Positions 1-9,583 of a stretch of 64,000 nucleotides of DNA are shown here, one piece after another. Made by a program: the position numbers and the translations under genes. Below the pieces are notes generated by a model, which ran no database searches, was not told the DNA's origin, and worked only from the letters and a program-made list of their open reading frames with translations. The stretch spans positions 310,001-374,000 of the forward strand of contig NZ_BPQU01000002.1 of the NCBI RefSeq assembly GCF_022179445.1. Reading direction: 5' to 3'. Position 1 is the stretch's first letter. Each line of letters opens with the position of its first letter. The stretch is from Methylobacterium mesophilicum (GTDB lineage: Bacteria; Pseudomonadota; Alphaproteobacteria; Rhizobiales; Beijerinckiaceae).

Positions 1-1
1 C

Positions 2-349
2 ACCGCTCTGTGTGCCCCGGCCCGGGCCGCACCGGCGGATTACCGGTTCGAACTCGTCACGCAGGAGGCCAAGGTCGGCGACGCCGTCCTGACGGTCCGC
101 TTGGTCGACACGCGCAGCGGCCAGCCGGTCACCGACGCGGTGATCTTCGCCAAGCGCATCGACATGGCCCCCGACAGCATGGACGAGATGACCTCGACCC
201 TCGCGCAGCTCCCGTCCACGGAGCCGGGCCTCTACCGGTTCAGGACCAAGCTCACCATGGCGGGGGGCTGGCGGTTGTCGCTGGGGGCCAAGGTCCAGGG
301 CGAGACCGGCACCGTGAGCGACAAGCTCGTCTTCCGGGCCGTGCCGTGA
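2..349 (+). CDS. FixH/YtkA-like periplasmic protein, 5'-truncated
   Basis: The open frame enters from the left edge, so the start lies outside the window. The first visible residues (TALCAPARAAPA) look like the end of a signal peptide. The rest is a short beta-rich domain with the pattern seen in FixH/YtkA-like proteins (RLVDTRSGQPVTDA, then GLYRFRTKLTMAGGWRLSL). Such proteins often accompany copper or heavy-metal genes. The stop codon overlaps the GTG start of the CusB gene by 4 bp (GTGA), so the two are probably translationally coupled and belong to one metal-efflux operon that begins upstream. The biochemical role is not known from the sequence. Confidence 0.7.
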   Translation, partial: TALCAPARAAPADYRFELVTQEAKVGDAVLTVRLVDTRSGQPVTDAVIFAKRIDMAPDSMDEMTSTLAQLPSTEPGLYRFRTKLTMAGGWRLSLGAKVQGETGTVSDKLVFRAVP

Positions 350-1785
350 ACCGCGCGGCCTGGCTGGCCGGGACCCTCGCCGCCCTGGCGGCGGGGGGCG
401 CCGGCTACGGGGCGGGGCGCGTGGGCGGCCCCGATCCGATCCCGCTGTTCGCGCGGGCCTGGGTGGGCTTCGCCGCCGGGCCGTCCGCCGCGCCGGAGGC
501 CGCCACGGGGCCGGTGGTCTATTACCAGGATCCGGACGGCAAGCCGGTCTACTCCCTGTCGCCGATGATGACCGAGGACGGGCGCCTGTTCCGGGCCGTC
601 CAGGCCAGCGAGGATCTACGATTCGACCGGCCCGCCGCCGAGGACGTTCCGGGTCGGGCCGGGCCGGGGGAGGGCGACGGGCCAAAAAAAGATCCCGGCC
701 GAACGGTGCGCTACTACCGCAACCCGATGGGTCTGCCCGACACCTCGCCGACACCCAAAACGGATTCGATGGGCATGGACTACATCCCGGTCTACGCCGG
801 CGACGACCCGGATCCGAGCACCATCACGGTCTCGCCGGGCCGGATCCAGCGCACCGGCGTGCGCAGCGCCGTGGTCGAGCGCCGGGTCGTGTCCCGGCCG
901 GTCCGGGTGCCGGGCACGGTGGCGCTCGACGAGCGCCGGGTCACCGTTGTGGCGACCCGGGCCGACGCCTATGTCGACCATGTCGAGGATGTCACCACCG
1001 GCGACCGTGTCCGGAAGGGCCAGAATCTGGTCTCGGTCTACGCGCCGGAGATCAACGCCGCCGCCGCGCAGCTCATCGCCAATCCGGGCTTCGACGGCGC
1101 CCGGCGCCGCATCCGCAACCTGAACGTCTCCGAGGCGGTGATCGCCGAGATGGAGCGGACCCGGACGGTGCCCCGCGCCATCACCTGGGTTTCGCCGCGC
1201 GACGGGCTGGTGCTCGAGCGGCGGGCCGTGGAGGGCATGAAGGCCGCGGCCGGCGACACCCTGTTCCGGATCGCCGACCTGTCGCAGGTCTGGGTGCTGG
1301 CAGACGTGCCGGAGCGCGACCTCGCCGGCATCCGCGTGGGTCAGGCCGCAACCGTGCGGGTGCCCGGCCGGACCGCCACCGGCCGGGTCGGAGTGATCTA
1401 CCCGCAGGTGAACCGGGAGACCCGCGCGACCCGCATCCGGATCGAATTGCCGAACCCGGACGGGCTGCTCCTGCCCGACATGTATGCGGACGTCGAGATC
1501 GCCACGGGCGCCACCGAGCCGGTGGTGGCGGTGCCGGAAGAAGCCGTGCTCGAGACCGGATCGCGCCAGGCGGTGCTGATCGAGGCCGGGGAGGGCAGGT
1601 TCGCGCCCCGGGCGGTCGAGATCGGGCGGCGCGGCGACGGCTTCGTCGAGATCCGCGCGGGCCTCCGGGCCGGCGAGCGGGTCGTCACCGCGGCCAATTT
1701 CCTGATCGACGCCGAGAGCAACCTGAAGGCGGCGCTGGCAAGCCTCGCCGCCCCGCCGGCCGCCGACGGGGAGGGCGACCCATGA
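346..1785 (+). CDS. cusB: RND efflux periplasmic adaptor, CusB type
   Basis: This is a membrane-fusion adaptor of about 479 aa that would link the CusA pump to an outer-membrane channel. The GTG start at 346 is chosen because it overlaps the preceding stop and puts a hydrophobic anchor at residues 5-22. Residues about 123-152 form a heavy-metal-binding domain (YYRNPMG..., MGMDYIPVYAG). A degenerate copy lies at about 57-80 (YYQDPDGKPVYSLSPMM). The central part carries the usual barrel-sandwich hybrid and beta-barrel (DHVEDVTTGDRVRKGQ; VWVLADVPERDLAGI). The stop overlaps the start of cusA by 4 bp. Family knowledge suggests Cu(I)/Ag(I) export; the exact metal is inferred. Confidence 0.88.
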   Translation: MNRAAWLAGTLAALAAGGAGYGAGRVGGPDPIPLFARAWVGFAAGPSAAPEAATGPVVYYQDPDGKPVYSLSPMMTEDGRLFRAVQASEDLRFDRPAAEDVPGRAGPGEGDGPKKDPGRTVRYYRNPMGLPDTSPTPKTDSMGMDYIPVYAGDDPDPSTITVSPGRIQRTGVRSAVVERRVVSRPVRVPGTVALDERRVTVVATRADAYVDHVEDVTTGDRVRKGQNLVSVYAPEINAAAAQLIANPGFDGARRRIRNLNVSEAVIAEMERTRTVPRAITWVSPRDGLVLERRAVEGMKAAAGDTLFRIADLSQVWVLADVPERDLAGIRVGQAATVRVPGRTATGRVGVIYPQVNRETRATRIRIELPNPDGLLLPDMYADVEIATGATEPVVAVPEEAVLETGSRQAVLIEAGEGRFAPRAVEIGRRGDGFVEIRAGLRAGERVVTAANFLIDAESNLKAALASLAAPPAADGEGDP

Positions 1786-4700
1786 TCGCCCGGCTGATCG
1801 CCTGGTCGGCGCGCAACCGCGTGCTCGTGCTGATCGCCACCGCCTTCGCGGTGGCGGCGGGCGTCCAGGCCCTGCGCACCCTGCCGCTCGACGCCATCCC
1901 GGACCTCTCGGACGTACAGACCATCGTCTACACCGAGTATCCCGGCCAGGCGCCGCAGGTGGTCGAGGACCAAGTCACCTACCCGCTGACCACCGCGATG
2001 CTGACCGTGCCGCGGGCCAAGGTCGTGCGCGGGGTCTCGATGTTCGGGGTCTCGTTCGTCACCGTCATCTCCGCGGACGGCACCGACCCGTACTGGGCAC
2101 GCTCGCGGGTGCTCGAAGTCCTCAACGGCGCCGGCGGCCGCCTGCCCGCCGGGGTGATCCCGACGCTCGGGCCCGACGCCACCGGGATCGGCTGGGTCTA
2201 CCAGTACGTGATCCTGGCCCGGCAGCGGACGCTGGCCGAACTGCGCTCCCTGCAGGATTGGGTGGTCCGGTTCGCGGCCTCGCGCGGGGAGGGGGTGGCG
2301 GAAGTCGCCCCGGTGGGCGGCTTCGTCAAGCAATACAGCGTGGTGGTCGACCCGAACCGCCTGCGGGCGCAGGGCATCAGCCTGAACCGCCTGCGGGACG
2401 CGATCCGGGCGAGCAACGCCGATGTCGGCGGTCGAACGGTCGAGCTGTCCGAGTTCGAGGTGGTGGTGCGCGGCCGGGGCTACCTCAAGGGCACCGCCGA
2501 CATCGGAGCCGTCGTGCTCAAGACCGACGCCGGCACGCCGGTGCGGGTGCGCGACGTCGCCCGGGTCGAGATCGGGCCCGACGAGCGGCGCGGGATCGCC
2601 GAGCTCGACGGCGAGGGCGAGGTCGCGGGCGGCATCGTGGTGCAGCGCTTCGGCGCCAACGCCCGCGCCGTCATCGCGAGCGTCAAGGATCGCCTGGCCG
2701 AGATCGGCAAGAGCCTGCCGTCGGGCGCCGAGATCGTGCCGGTCTACGACCGGTCGCAGCTCATCGACGCGGCGATCGCGACGCTGACCCACACCCTGGT
2801 CGAGGAATGCGCGATCGTCGCGCTGGTCTGCGTCGTGTTCCTGCTGCACCTGCGCAGCGCGCTGGTGGCGATCCTGATGCTGCCGGTGGGGATCCTGATG
2901 GCGTTTTCCGCCATGCGGGCGCTCGGGCTTGGCGCCGACATCATGAGTCTGGGCGGCATCGCCATCGCGGTCGGGGCGATGATCGACGCCGCCATCGTGA
3001 TGATCGAGAACGCCCACAAGCACCTGGAGCGCGCGCCGCCGGGCCGGCCCCGGGCCGAGATCCTGGTCGGGGCCGCCGCCGAGGTCGGGCCGTCGCTGTT
3101 CCTGTCGCTCCTGGTGATCACGGTCTCGTTCCTGCCGATCTTCAGCCTGGAGAGCCAGGAAGGCCGGCTGTTCGGGCCGCTCGCCTTCACCAAGACCTTC
3201 GCGATGGCGGCGGCCGCGCTGCTGTCGGTGACCCTGGTGCCGGCGCTGATGATCCTGTTCGTGCGCGGCCGGATCGTCCCGGAGCACCGCAACCCGGTGA
3301 ACCGGCTGCTGATCGGGATCTACCGGCCGCTGATCGCCGCGGTGCTGCGGGCCCGGATCCTGACGCTCGTCCTGGCGCTCGGGATGCTGGCCGCCACGAT
3401 CTGGCCGGCGCGCCAGCTCGGCTCGGAATTCATGCCCGAGCTCAACGAGGGCACGCTGCTCTACATGCCCACGACCCTGCCGGGCCTCTCCGTCACCAAG
3501 GCGGCCGAGCTGCTGGCGACCCAGGACCGGATCATCAAGACGTTCCCGGAGGTCGCCTCGGTCTACGGCAAGGCGGGCCGGGCCGGCACCGCGACCGATC
3601 CGGCGCCGCTCGAGATGTTCGAGACGATCATCCGGCTCAAGGCCCCGGAGGCGTGGCGGCCCGGCGTGACGCTGGCGAGCCTGCGGGCCGAGATGGACAA
3701 GGCGCTGCAGTTTCCCGGCGTGTCCAACGCCTGGACCCAGCCGATCCGCGCCCGGATCGACATGCTGGCCACCGGCATCCGCACCCCCGTCGGCGTCAAG
3801 CTGTTCGGCCCCGATCTCGCCGCCCTGGAACCGGTCGCCCGGGCGGTCGAGGCGGTGCTCCGCACGGTCCCGGGCACGACGAGCGCCTATGCCGAGCGGG
3901 TCGTGGGCGGCACCTTCCTCGACATCACCCCGGACCGGGAGGCGCTCGGCCGCTACGGGCTCACCGTCGGCGACGTCCAGGACGTGGTGGCCACCGCGCT
4001 CGGCGCCGCCACCGTCACCACCACCGTGGAGGGGCGCGAGCGCTACGGCGTCAGCGTGCGCTACCCGCGTGCCCTCCGGTCCGACCCGCAGGCGATCGCC
4101 GATGACGTCCAGGTGGCGCTCCCGGGCGGGGGGACCGTGCCGCTCGGGGCGGTCGCGACGATCCAGCTCGTACGCGGGCCGACGTCGATCCGGAGCGAGA
4201 ACGGGCGCCCCGCGCTCTACCTGTACGTCGACATCGCCGGGCGTGACCTCGGCGGCTACGTCGAAGAGGCGCGGGACGTGGTGGCCCGCGCGGTGACGCT
4301 GCCCGAGGGCGTGACGCTCCAGTGGAGCGGCCAGTTCGAGGCCCTGGAGCGGGCCGAGGCAAGGCTGCGGATCGTCGTCCCGGCGACCCTGCTGGTGATC
4401 GTCCTGCTGCTCTACCTCGTGTTCCGACGGGTGACCGAGACGCTGATCGTGCTGCTGTCGCTGCCCTTCGCGCTGGTCGGCGGCGTCTGGCTGATGTGGG
4501 CCATGGGGTTCCACCTGTCGGTCGCCGTGGCGGTGGGTTTCATCGCGCTGGCCGGCGTCGCCGCCGAGACCGGGATCCTGATGCTGGTCTATCTCGACCA
4601 GGCGCTCGCCGAGCGGCGCGGGGAGGCGGCCCGGGCCGGGCGGCCCCTCACCCGCGCGGACCTGCGCGCCGCCATCATGGTCGGGGCGGTGGAGCGGGTC

Positions 4701-4952
4701 CGCCCCAAGATGATGACCGTCGTGGCGATCATGGCCGGCCTCCTGCCGATCCTGTGGAGCACCGGGGCGGGCTCCGAGGTGATGCAGCGGATCGCCGTGC
4801 CGATGATCGGCGGCATGGCCTCATCGACGCTCCTGACCCTGATCGTGATCCCGGCGGTCTACGGCCTGGTCAAGGGCAGGGGCCTTCCGGCGGCGGCTGA
4901 CCTGCCAGGCTCGGCCCCGGACGGGGCCGCGGCCCTTCCGAAGCGCGCGTAG
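1782..4952 (+). CDS. cusA: Heavy-metal RND efflux permease, CusA/CzcA family
   Basis: This inner-membrane proton-driven pump of 1056 aa has the full RND length: a transmembrane helix at about 12-30, two large periplasmic loops and two groups of membrane helices. The TM4 segment at about 399-414 (GAMIDAAIVMIENAHK) keeps the acidic residue used in proton relay. The gene overlaps cusB by 4 bp, so adaptor and pump are co-translated. It is the HME-RND type typical of Cu/Ag or divalent cation export. Its last 94 bp overlap the 3' end of the oppositely transcribed CzcA-like gene. No outer-membrane factor is encoded alongside; it may lie left of the window. Confidence 0.92.
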   Translation: MIARLIAWSARNRVLVLIATAFAVAAGVQALRTLPLDAIPDLSDVQTIVYTEYPGQAPQVVEDQVTYPLTTAMLTVPRAKVVRGVSMFGVSFVTVISADGTDPYWARSRVLEVLNGAGGRLPAGVIPTLGPDATGIGWVYQYVILARQRTLAELRSLQDWVVRFAASRGEGVAEVAPVGGFVKQYSVVVDPNRLRAQGISLNRLRDAIRASNADVGGRTVELSEFEVVVRGRGYLKGTADIGAVVLKTDAGTPVRVRDVARVEIGPDERRGIAELDGEGEVAGGIVVQRFGANARAVIASVKDRLAEIGKSLPSGAEIVPVYDRSQLIDAAIATLTHTLVEECAIVALVCVVFLLHLRSALVAILMLPVGILMAFSAMRALGLGADIMSLGGIAIAVGAMIDAAIVMIENAHKHLERAPPGRPRAEILVGAAAEVGPSLFLSLLVITVSFLPIFSLESQEGRLFGPLAFTKTFAMAAAALLSVTLVPALMILFVRGRIVPEHRNPVNRLLIGIYRPLIAAVLRARILTLVLALGMLAATIWPARQLGSEFMPELNEGTLLYMPTTLPGLSVTKAAELLATQDRIIKTFPEVASVYGKAGRAGTATDPAPLEMFETIIRLKAPEAWRPGVTLASLRAEMDKALQFPGVSNAWTQPIRARIDMLATGIRTPVGVKLFGPDLAALEPVARAVEAVLRTVPGTTSAYAERVVGGTFLDITPDREALGRYGLTVGDVQDVVATALGAATVTTTVEGRERYGVSVRYPRALRSDPQAIADDVQVALPGGGTVPLGAVATIQLVRGPTSIRSENGRPALYLYVDIAGRDLGGYVEEARDVVARAVTLPEGVTLQWSGQFEALERAEARLRIVVPATLLVIVLLLYLVFRRVTETLIVLLSLPFALVGGVWLMWAMGFHLSVAVAVGFIALAGVAAETGILMLVYLDQALAERRGEAARAGRPLTRADLRAAIMVGAVERVRPKMMTVVAIMAGLLPILWSTGAGSEVMQRIAVPMIGGMASSTLLTLIVIPAVYGLVKGRGLPAAADLPGSAPDGAAALPKRA

Positions 4953-7900
4953 AGGGCCGGCAGGACCACCAGGGTCAGCAGGGTCGCGCTGATCAGGCCG
5001 CCGATCACCACGGTGGCGAGCGGCCTCTGCACCTCGGCGCCCGTTCCGGTGGCGAGCGCCATCGGGACGAAGCCGAGCGACGCGACCAGCGCCGTCATGG
5101 CCACTGGCCGCAGGCGGGTCACGGCCCCCTCCAGGATCGCCGCCCGCAGGGGCCGGCCCTCGGCGACGAGCTGCTTGATGAAGCTCAGCATCACCAGGCC
5201 GTTCAGCACCGCGACGCCCGAGAGCGCGATGAACCCGACCGCGGCCGGCACCGACAGCGGCATGCCCCGCAGCCACAGGGCCGCGATCCCGCCGGTGAGC
5301 GCCAGCGGCACCGCGGAGAACACCAGGAGCGCGTCGCGCGCGCTGCCGAGCGCCGAGGTCAGCAGCAGGAAGATCAGGCCGAAGCAGACCGGCACCACCA
5401 GGGTCAGGCGCCGCCGGGCCGAGGCGAGGTTCTCGAACTGGCCGCCCCAGGTCACGTAGGAGCCGGCCGGCAGCGCGATCTGCTCGGCGACCTTCGCCTG
5501 CGCTTCGGCCACCAGCGAGCCGATGTCCCGGCCGCGCACGTTGGCGGTGACGACGACGCGCCGCTGGCCGTTCTCCCGCGAGATCTGGTTCGGCCCCTCG
5601 GTCACCGAGAAGCTGGCGACCTGCCGCAGCAGGACGGAGGCGACCTTGCCGTTCGGCCCCGGGGGGAGGGGGACGGGCAGGTTCTCCAGGGCCTCGCGGT
5701 CCTCCCGGACGGCGTCGGTCAGGCGCACCACGATCGGGACGCGCCGGTCGCCCTCGAACACGGAACCGGCCTCCCGGCCGCCGATCGCGGCGCCGATCAC
5801 CTCCTGGATCGCTCCGGTGCTGAGGCCCAGCCGCGCCGCCTCGGTCCGGTCGATCCCGATCTCGAAGACCGGCAGCCCGGCGATCTGCTCGACCTTCACG
5901 TCGTCGGCCCCGTCGATGCCGCGCAGGATCGCGGCGATCTGGTTGGCGGTCTTGAGCATCGGCTCGAACGCGTCGCCGAACACCTTGACGGCGAGGTCGC
6001 CCCGGGTCCCGGCGAGCAGCTCGTTGAAGCGCAGCTGGATCGGCTGGGAGAACTCGTAGACGTTGCCGGCGAGGTCGCCCAAAGCCGCCTCGATCTGCGC
6101 CTGCAGGGCCGCCTTGGTGAGCGTGGGATCGGGCCACTCCGCCTGCGGCTTCAGGATCACGAAGGTGTCCGAGGCGCTCGGCGGCATCGGGTCGGAGGCG
6201 ATCTCGGCGGTGCCGGTCTTCGAGAACACGGTGGCCACCTGCGGGAAGCCCGCCACGACCTCCTCGACCTTGAGCTGCATCGCCTGCGATTGGGTCAGGG
6301 AGGTCGAGGGGATCCGGCTGGCGTTGAGTGCGATGCTCTTCTCGTCCAGCAGCGGGATGAACTCGGTGCCGAGCCGGGCCGCCAGCAGGCCGGCGCCCAC
6401 GAGCAGCAGCAGGGCCGCCGCCAGGAACGGCGCCGGCGCCCGGATCGCTGCGGCGAGCAGCGGCCGGTAAGCCGCCTTCAGGCCCCGGATCAGCGGATTG
6501 TCGACCTCGGTGACCCGGCCGGTGATCACGATGGCGATCATGGCCGGCACGAAGGTCAGCGACAGGACGAACGCGCAGGCCAGCGCCAGGATCACGGTCA
6601 GAGCCATCGGCTCGAACATCTTGCCCTCGACCCCCGTGAAGGTCAGGAGCGGCCCGTAGACCAGGATGATGATCGCCTGCCCGTACAGCGACGGCCGGAT
6701 CATCTCCTCGGCCGAGGCCCGGACCGTCTCCAAGCGCTCCTCCAGGGTGAGCCCGCGGCCGAGCCCCTGCTGGCGCTCGGCGAGGTGGCGCAGCGCGTTC
6801 TCGGTGATGATCACCGCGCCGTCGACGATCAGGCCGAAATCGAGGGCGCCGAGGCTCATCAGGTTGGCCGAGATTTTTGCCTCGACCATGCCGGTCACCG
6901 TCATCAGCATGGCGACCGGGATCACCAGGGCGGTGACCAGGGCGGCCCGGATGTTGCCCAGCAGCAGGAACAGGATCGCGATCACCAGGGCCGCGCCCTC
7001 GGCGAGGTTCCGGGCCACCGTGCGGATCGTGGCCTCGACCAGGACCGTCCGGTCGAGCACCGTCCGCACCACGATCCCGGGCGGCAGCGTCCGCCGGAGC
7101 TGGGCCATGCGGGCCTCGACCGCGGCCGCGACCGTGCGGCTGTTCTCGCCGATCCGCATCAGGGCGGTGCCGATCACGGCCTCCCGGCCGTCCACGCTGC
7201 CCGAGCCGGTGCGCAATTCGCGCCCGAACCGCAGGGCTGCCACGTCCCGGACCCGCACCGGCACGCCGCCCCGTGTGGCCACCACCACGTCGGCGATCGC
7301 CTCCATGCTCTCCAGGCGGCCGGCGGCGCGCACGATGGTGCCCTCGCCGTTATCCTCGAGGTAGCGGGCGCCCTGGTTGGCGTTGTTGGCCTCGAGCGCC
7401 CGGACCACGTCCGCGAAGGACAGGTCGAGGGCGGTCAGCTTCGTGGGGTCCGGCTGGACATGGTACTGCTTCTCGTAGCCGCCGATGCCGTCGACCCCGG
7501 CCACCCCCGGCACGGTGCGGATCTGGGGCCGGATGATCCAGTCCTGGACGGTGCGCAGGTAGGCGTTCCGCTCCAGCTCGGTGGCGAGACTCTGGCCCTC
7601 CGGCGTCAGGTAGCTGCCGTCCGGCTGCCAGCCCGGCCGCCCCCCGGGCGAGACCGTTCGCGCGTCGGGCTTGGCGTACTGGACCGACCACATGGTGATC
7701 TCGCCCAGCCCCGTGGAGATCGGGCCCATATGCGGCTCGGCGCCGGGCGGCAGGTCGCCCTTCACCTGCGACAGGCGCTCGGCGACCTGCTGGCGGGCGA
7801 AGTAGATGTCGAGCCGCTCGTCGAAGATCGCGGTGACCTGCGAGAAGCCGTTGCGCGAGAGCGAGCGGGTGTATTCGAGCCCCTTGATGCCGGCGAGCGC

Positions 7901-8113
7901 TGTCTCGACCGGGTAGGTCACCTGGCGCTCGACATCGACCGGCGACAGCGACGGCGCCAGGGTGTTGATCTGCACTTGATTGTTGGTGATGTCGGGCACC
8001 GCGTCGATCGGCAGCCGGGTCAGCGCCGTGGCGCCGAAGCCCGCCGCCAGCAGCACGAGGAGCAGGACCAGCCAGCGCTGGCGGATCGCGACGTCGAGGA
8101 TGCGGCTGAGCAT
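4859..8113 (-). CDS. czcA: Heavy-metal RND efflux permease, CzcA family
   Basis: This second HME-RND permease of 1084 aa starts at ATG 8113, about 10 bp after the stop of the adaptor gene, so it forms a czcBA operon. The N-terminus (MLSRILDVAIRQRW) and the DAVPDITNNQVQINT stretch are typical of CzcA/CusA pumps. The TM4 region (LDFGLIVDGAVIITENAL, about residues 422-440) has the acidic proton-relay residues. A non-conserved, proline- and alanine-rich C-terminal tail is encoded within the 94-bp overlap with cusA. Cobalt, zinc or cadmium are the usual substrates of close relatives, but specificity cannot be read from the sequence. Confidence 0.92.
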   Translation of the reverse strand: MLSRILDVAIRQRWLVLLLVLLAAGFGATALTRLPIDAVPDITNNQVQINTLAPSLSPVDVERQVTYPVETALAGIKGLEYTRSLSRNGFSQVTAIFDERLDIYFARQQVAERLSQVKGDLPPGAEPHMGPISTGLGEITMWSVQYAKPDARTVSPGGRPGWQPDGSYLTPEGQSLATELERNAYLRTVQDWIIRPQIRTVPGVAGVDGIGGYEKQYHVQPDPTKLTALDLSFADVVRALEANNANQGARYLEDNGEGTIVRAAGRLESMEAIADVVVATRGGVPVRVRDVAALRFGRELRTGSGSVDGREAVIGTALMRIGENSRTVAAAVEARMAQLRRTLPPGIVVRTVLDRTVLVEATIRTVARNLAEGAALVIAILFLLLGNIRAALVTALVIPVAMLMTVTGMVEAKISANLMSLGALDFGLIVDGAVIITENALRHLAERQQGLGRGLTLEERLETVRASAEEMIRPSLYGQAIIILVYGPLLTFTGVEGKMFEPMALTVILALACAFVLSLTFVPAMIAIVITGRVTEVDNPLIRGLKAAYRPLLAAAIRAPAPFLAAALLLLVGAGLLAARLGTEFIPLLDEKSIALNASRIPSTSLTQSQAMQLKVEEVVAGFPQVATVFSKTGTAEIASDPMPPSASDTFVILKPQAEWPDPTLTKAALQAQIEAALGDLAGNVYEFSQPIQLRFNELLAGTRGDLAVKVFGDAFEPMLKTANQIAAILRGIDGADDVKVEQIAGLPVFEIGIDRTEAARLGLSTGAIQEVIGAAIGGREAGSVFEGDRRVPIVVRLTDAVREDREALENLPVPLPPGPNGKVASVLLRQVASFSVTEGPNQISRENGQRRVVVTANVRGRDIGSLVAEAQAKVAEQIALPAGSYVTWGGQFENLASARRRLTLVVPVCFGLIFLLLTSALGSARDALLVFSAVPLALTGGIAALWLRGMPLSVPAAVGFIALSGVAVLNGLVMLSFIKQLVAEGRPLRAAILEGAVTRLRPVAMTALVASLGFVPMALATGTGAEVQRPLATVVIGGLISATLLTLVVLPALYARFGRAAAPSGAEPGRSAAAGRPLPLTRP

Positions 8114-8123
8114 GTCCGGCGCC

Positions 8124-9446
8124 TCAATCGTCGTGGCCGGCTTCGGCCTTGCCGAGCTCGGCCTTCAGCAGGAAGGTGTTGCCGACCGCGATCTCGGCGC
8201 CGGCTGCGAGCCCCGCCGTGACCGCGTAGGATTCGTCGTCGGAGCGCCCGAGTTCGACCGGGCGCATGGCGAAGCCCTCGGGCGTGCGGACGAAGACCAC
8301 GCGCGCCCCCGCCACGGTCTGGAGCGCCGCCTTGGGCACCCGGACCGGCACGGGATCCCGGTCGATCTCGATCTCGGCGGTGACGAAGGTGCCGGGGCGC
8401 CAGGCCAGGTCGGCATTGGGCAGGGCGACCACGACCCGGGCCGAGCGGGTCTCCGGGTTGAGGAACGGGCTCACGAAGATCACCCGGCCCTCCTGGTGGC
8501 GGCCGCCGCCCTCCCGGCTCGGGGTGACGGTCACGCGGGCGCCCTCCTGCACCCGGGCGAGGTCGAGGGTCGGCACCGACAATTCGATCCAGACGGTGGA
8601 GAGGTCGGCCACCAGGTAGATCTCGGCCGGGTCGCCCTCCTTGCCGACCGCCGAGCCGACATCGACCTTCCGTTCGACCACCCGCCCGGCGAACGGCGCG
8701 CGCAGTTCGTAGCGGCGCAGGGTCGAGAGCGTCGGGGTCGCCTCGTCGCGCTTCTGCGCGGCCGCGACCGCGGCGGCGTCGAGCCCCAGCGCCGACAGCT
8801 TCTGGCGCGCCAGGTCGGCCCGCAGCCGGGTCTCGAGGAACGCCGCGCGGGCGCTCTGGAACGCCGATTCCGAGGCCGAGCGCGAGGCCAGCAGCGTCTG
8901 CTGACGCTCGAAGTTGATCGTCTGGAGTTCGACCTGGACGAGCGCGGTCAGGTACTCGCTCTTGGCGTCGGCGACCTCCCGGCTGTCGAGCACGGCCACG
9001 ACCTCGTCCTTCTGGACGGCGTCGCCCAGGCGCTTGCGCATCTCCGCGACGGTCCCGACCACCCGGGCGGGGACCCGGGCGATCCGGTCGGTGTCGGGGG
9101 TGATGGTGCCGGGGACGAGGAGGTGGCGGGCCAGCGTCCCGCCGGTGACCGGCGCGACCGCGATGCCCTGCGCCGCCACCTGCTCGGGCCGCATCCGGAT
9201 CACCCCCGCCTCGGCGTGCGCGTGGTCCGGATGCCCTTCGTCCTGGTGGCCTCGCCCTTCGGGCACGGCGGCCTGCGTCGGGCCATGATCGTGATCGTGC
9301 CCGACCGGCTCGGGCCCGGGATGACCGGCGGTCCGGGTCAAGCCGACCGCCGCGAGGCTGTCCCGGACGAACCCGGACACGCCCGGAACGGCGGCGCCGA
9401 CCACGATGCCGGCGGCCAGAAGGAAAAGGGAAATGAGGAGACGCAT
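8124..9446 (-). CDS. czcB: RND efflux periplasmic adaptor, CzcB type with His-rich N-terminus
   Basis: This adaptor protein of 440 aa precedes czcA. ATG 9446 is preferred because it gives an N-terminal hydrophobic anchor (MRLLISLFLLAAGIVVGAAV). A histidine/acid-rich linker at about 47-80 (HDHDHG, HQDEGHPDHAHAEAG) probably binds metal. The body has the membrane-fusion fold: MRPEQVAAQGIAVAPVTGG, an alpha-helical hairpin around residues 170-240, then the barrel-sandwich half (APFAGRVVERKVDVGSAVGK). It is followed at 10 bp by czcA. An open frame extends further upstream to 9980, but that part is not conserved-looking and overlaps the small secreted protein gene. Confidence 0.88.
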   Translation of the reverse strand: MRLLISLFLLAAGIVVGAAVPGVSGFVRDSLAAVGLTRTAGHPGPEPVGHDHDHGPTQAAVPEGRGHQDEGHPDHAHAEAGVIRMRPEQVAAQGIAVAPVTGGTLARHLLVPGTITPDTDRIARVPARVVGTVAEMRKRLGDAVQKDEVVAVLDSREVADAKSEYLTALVQVELQTINFERQQTLLASRSASESAFQSARAAFLETRLRADLARQKLSALGLDAAAVAAAQKRDEATPTLSTLRRYELRAPFAGRVVERKVDVGSAVGKEGDPAEIYLVADLSTVWIELSVPTLDLARVQEGARVTVTPSREGGGRHQEGRVIFVSPFLNPETRSARVVVALPNADLAWRPGTFVTAEIEIDRDPVPVRVPKAALQTVAGARVVFVRTPEGFAMRPVELGRSDDESYAVTAGLAAGAEIAVGNTFLLKAELGKAEAGHDD

Positions 9447-9583
9447 GGGAGCCTGCTCGGCCGGGACCGCGGCGCGCCGCGCGGCGGCGTTCGGGGAATC
9501 CCGTTCAGATGACGCGTGAGGGCGAACCGGACGCCCGCGCGGGCAGGCCGGCCAGGACGCGCGCCGAGACCGGCGGCGTCGGC

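Noticed and set aside
1398..4514. A 1038-codon minus-strand frame antisense to cusA
   Set aside because: Its product is His/Arg/Asp/Gln-rich low-complexity sequence, the mirror of GC-rich codons in a well-supported pump gene.
6290..8221. A 643-codon plus-strand frame antisense to czcA
   Set aside because: It is antisense to a conserved RND gene and has the same low-complexity Arg/Gly/Asp composition, with no domain.
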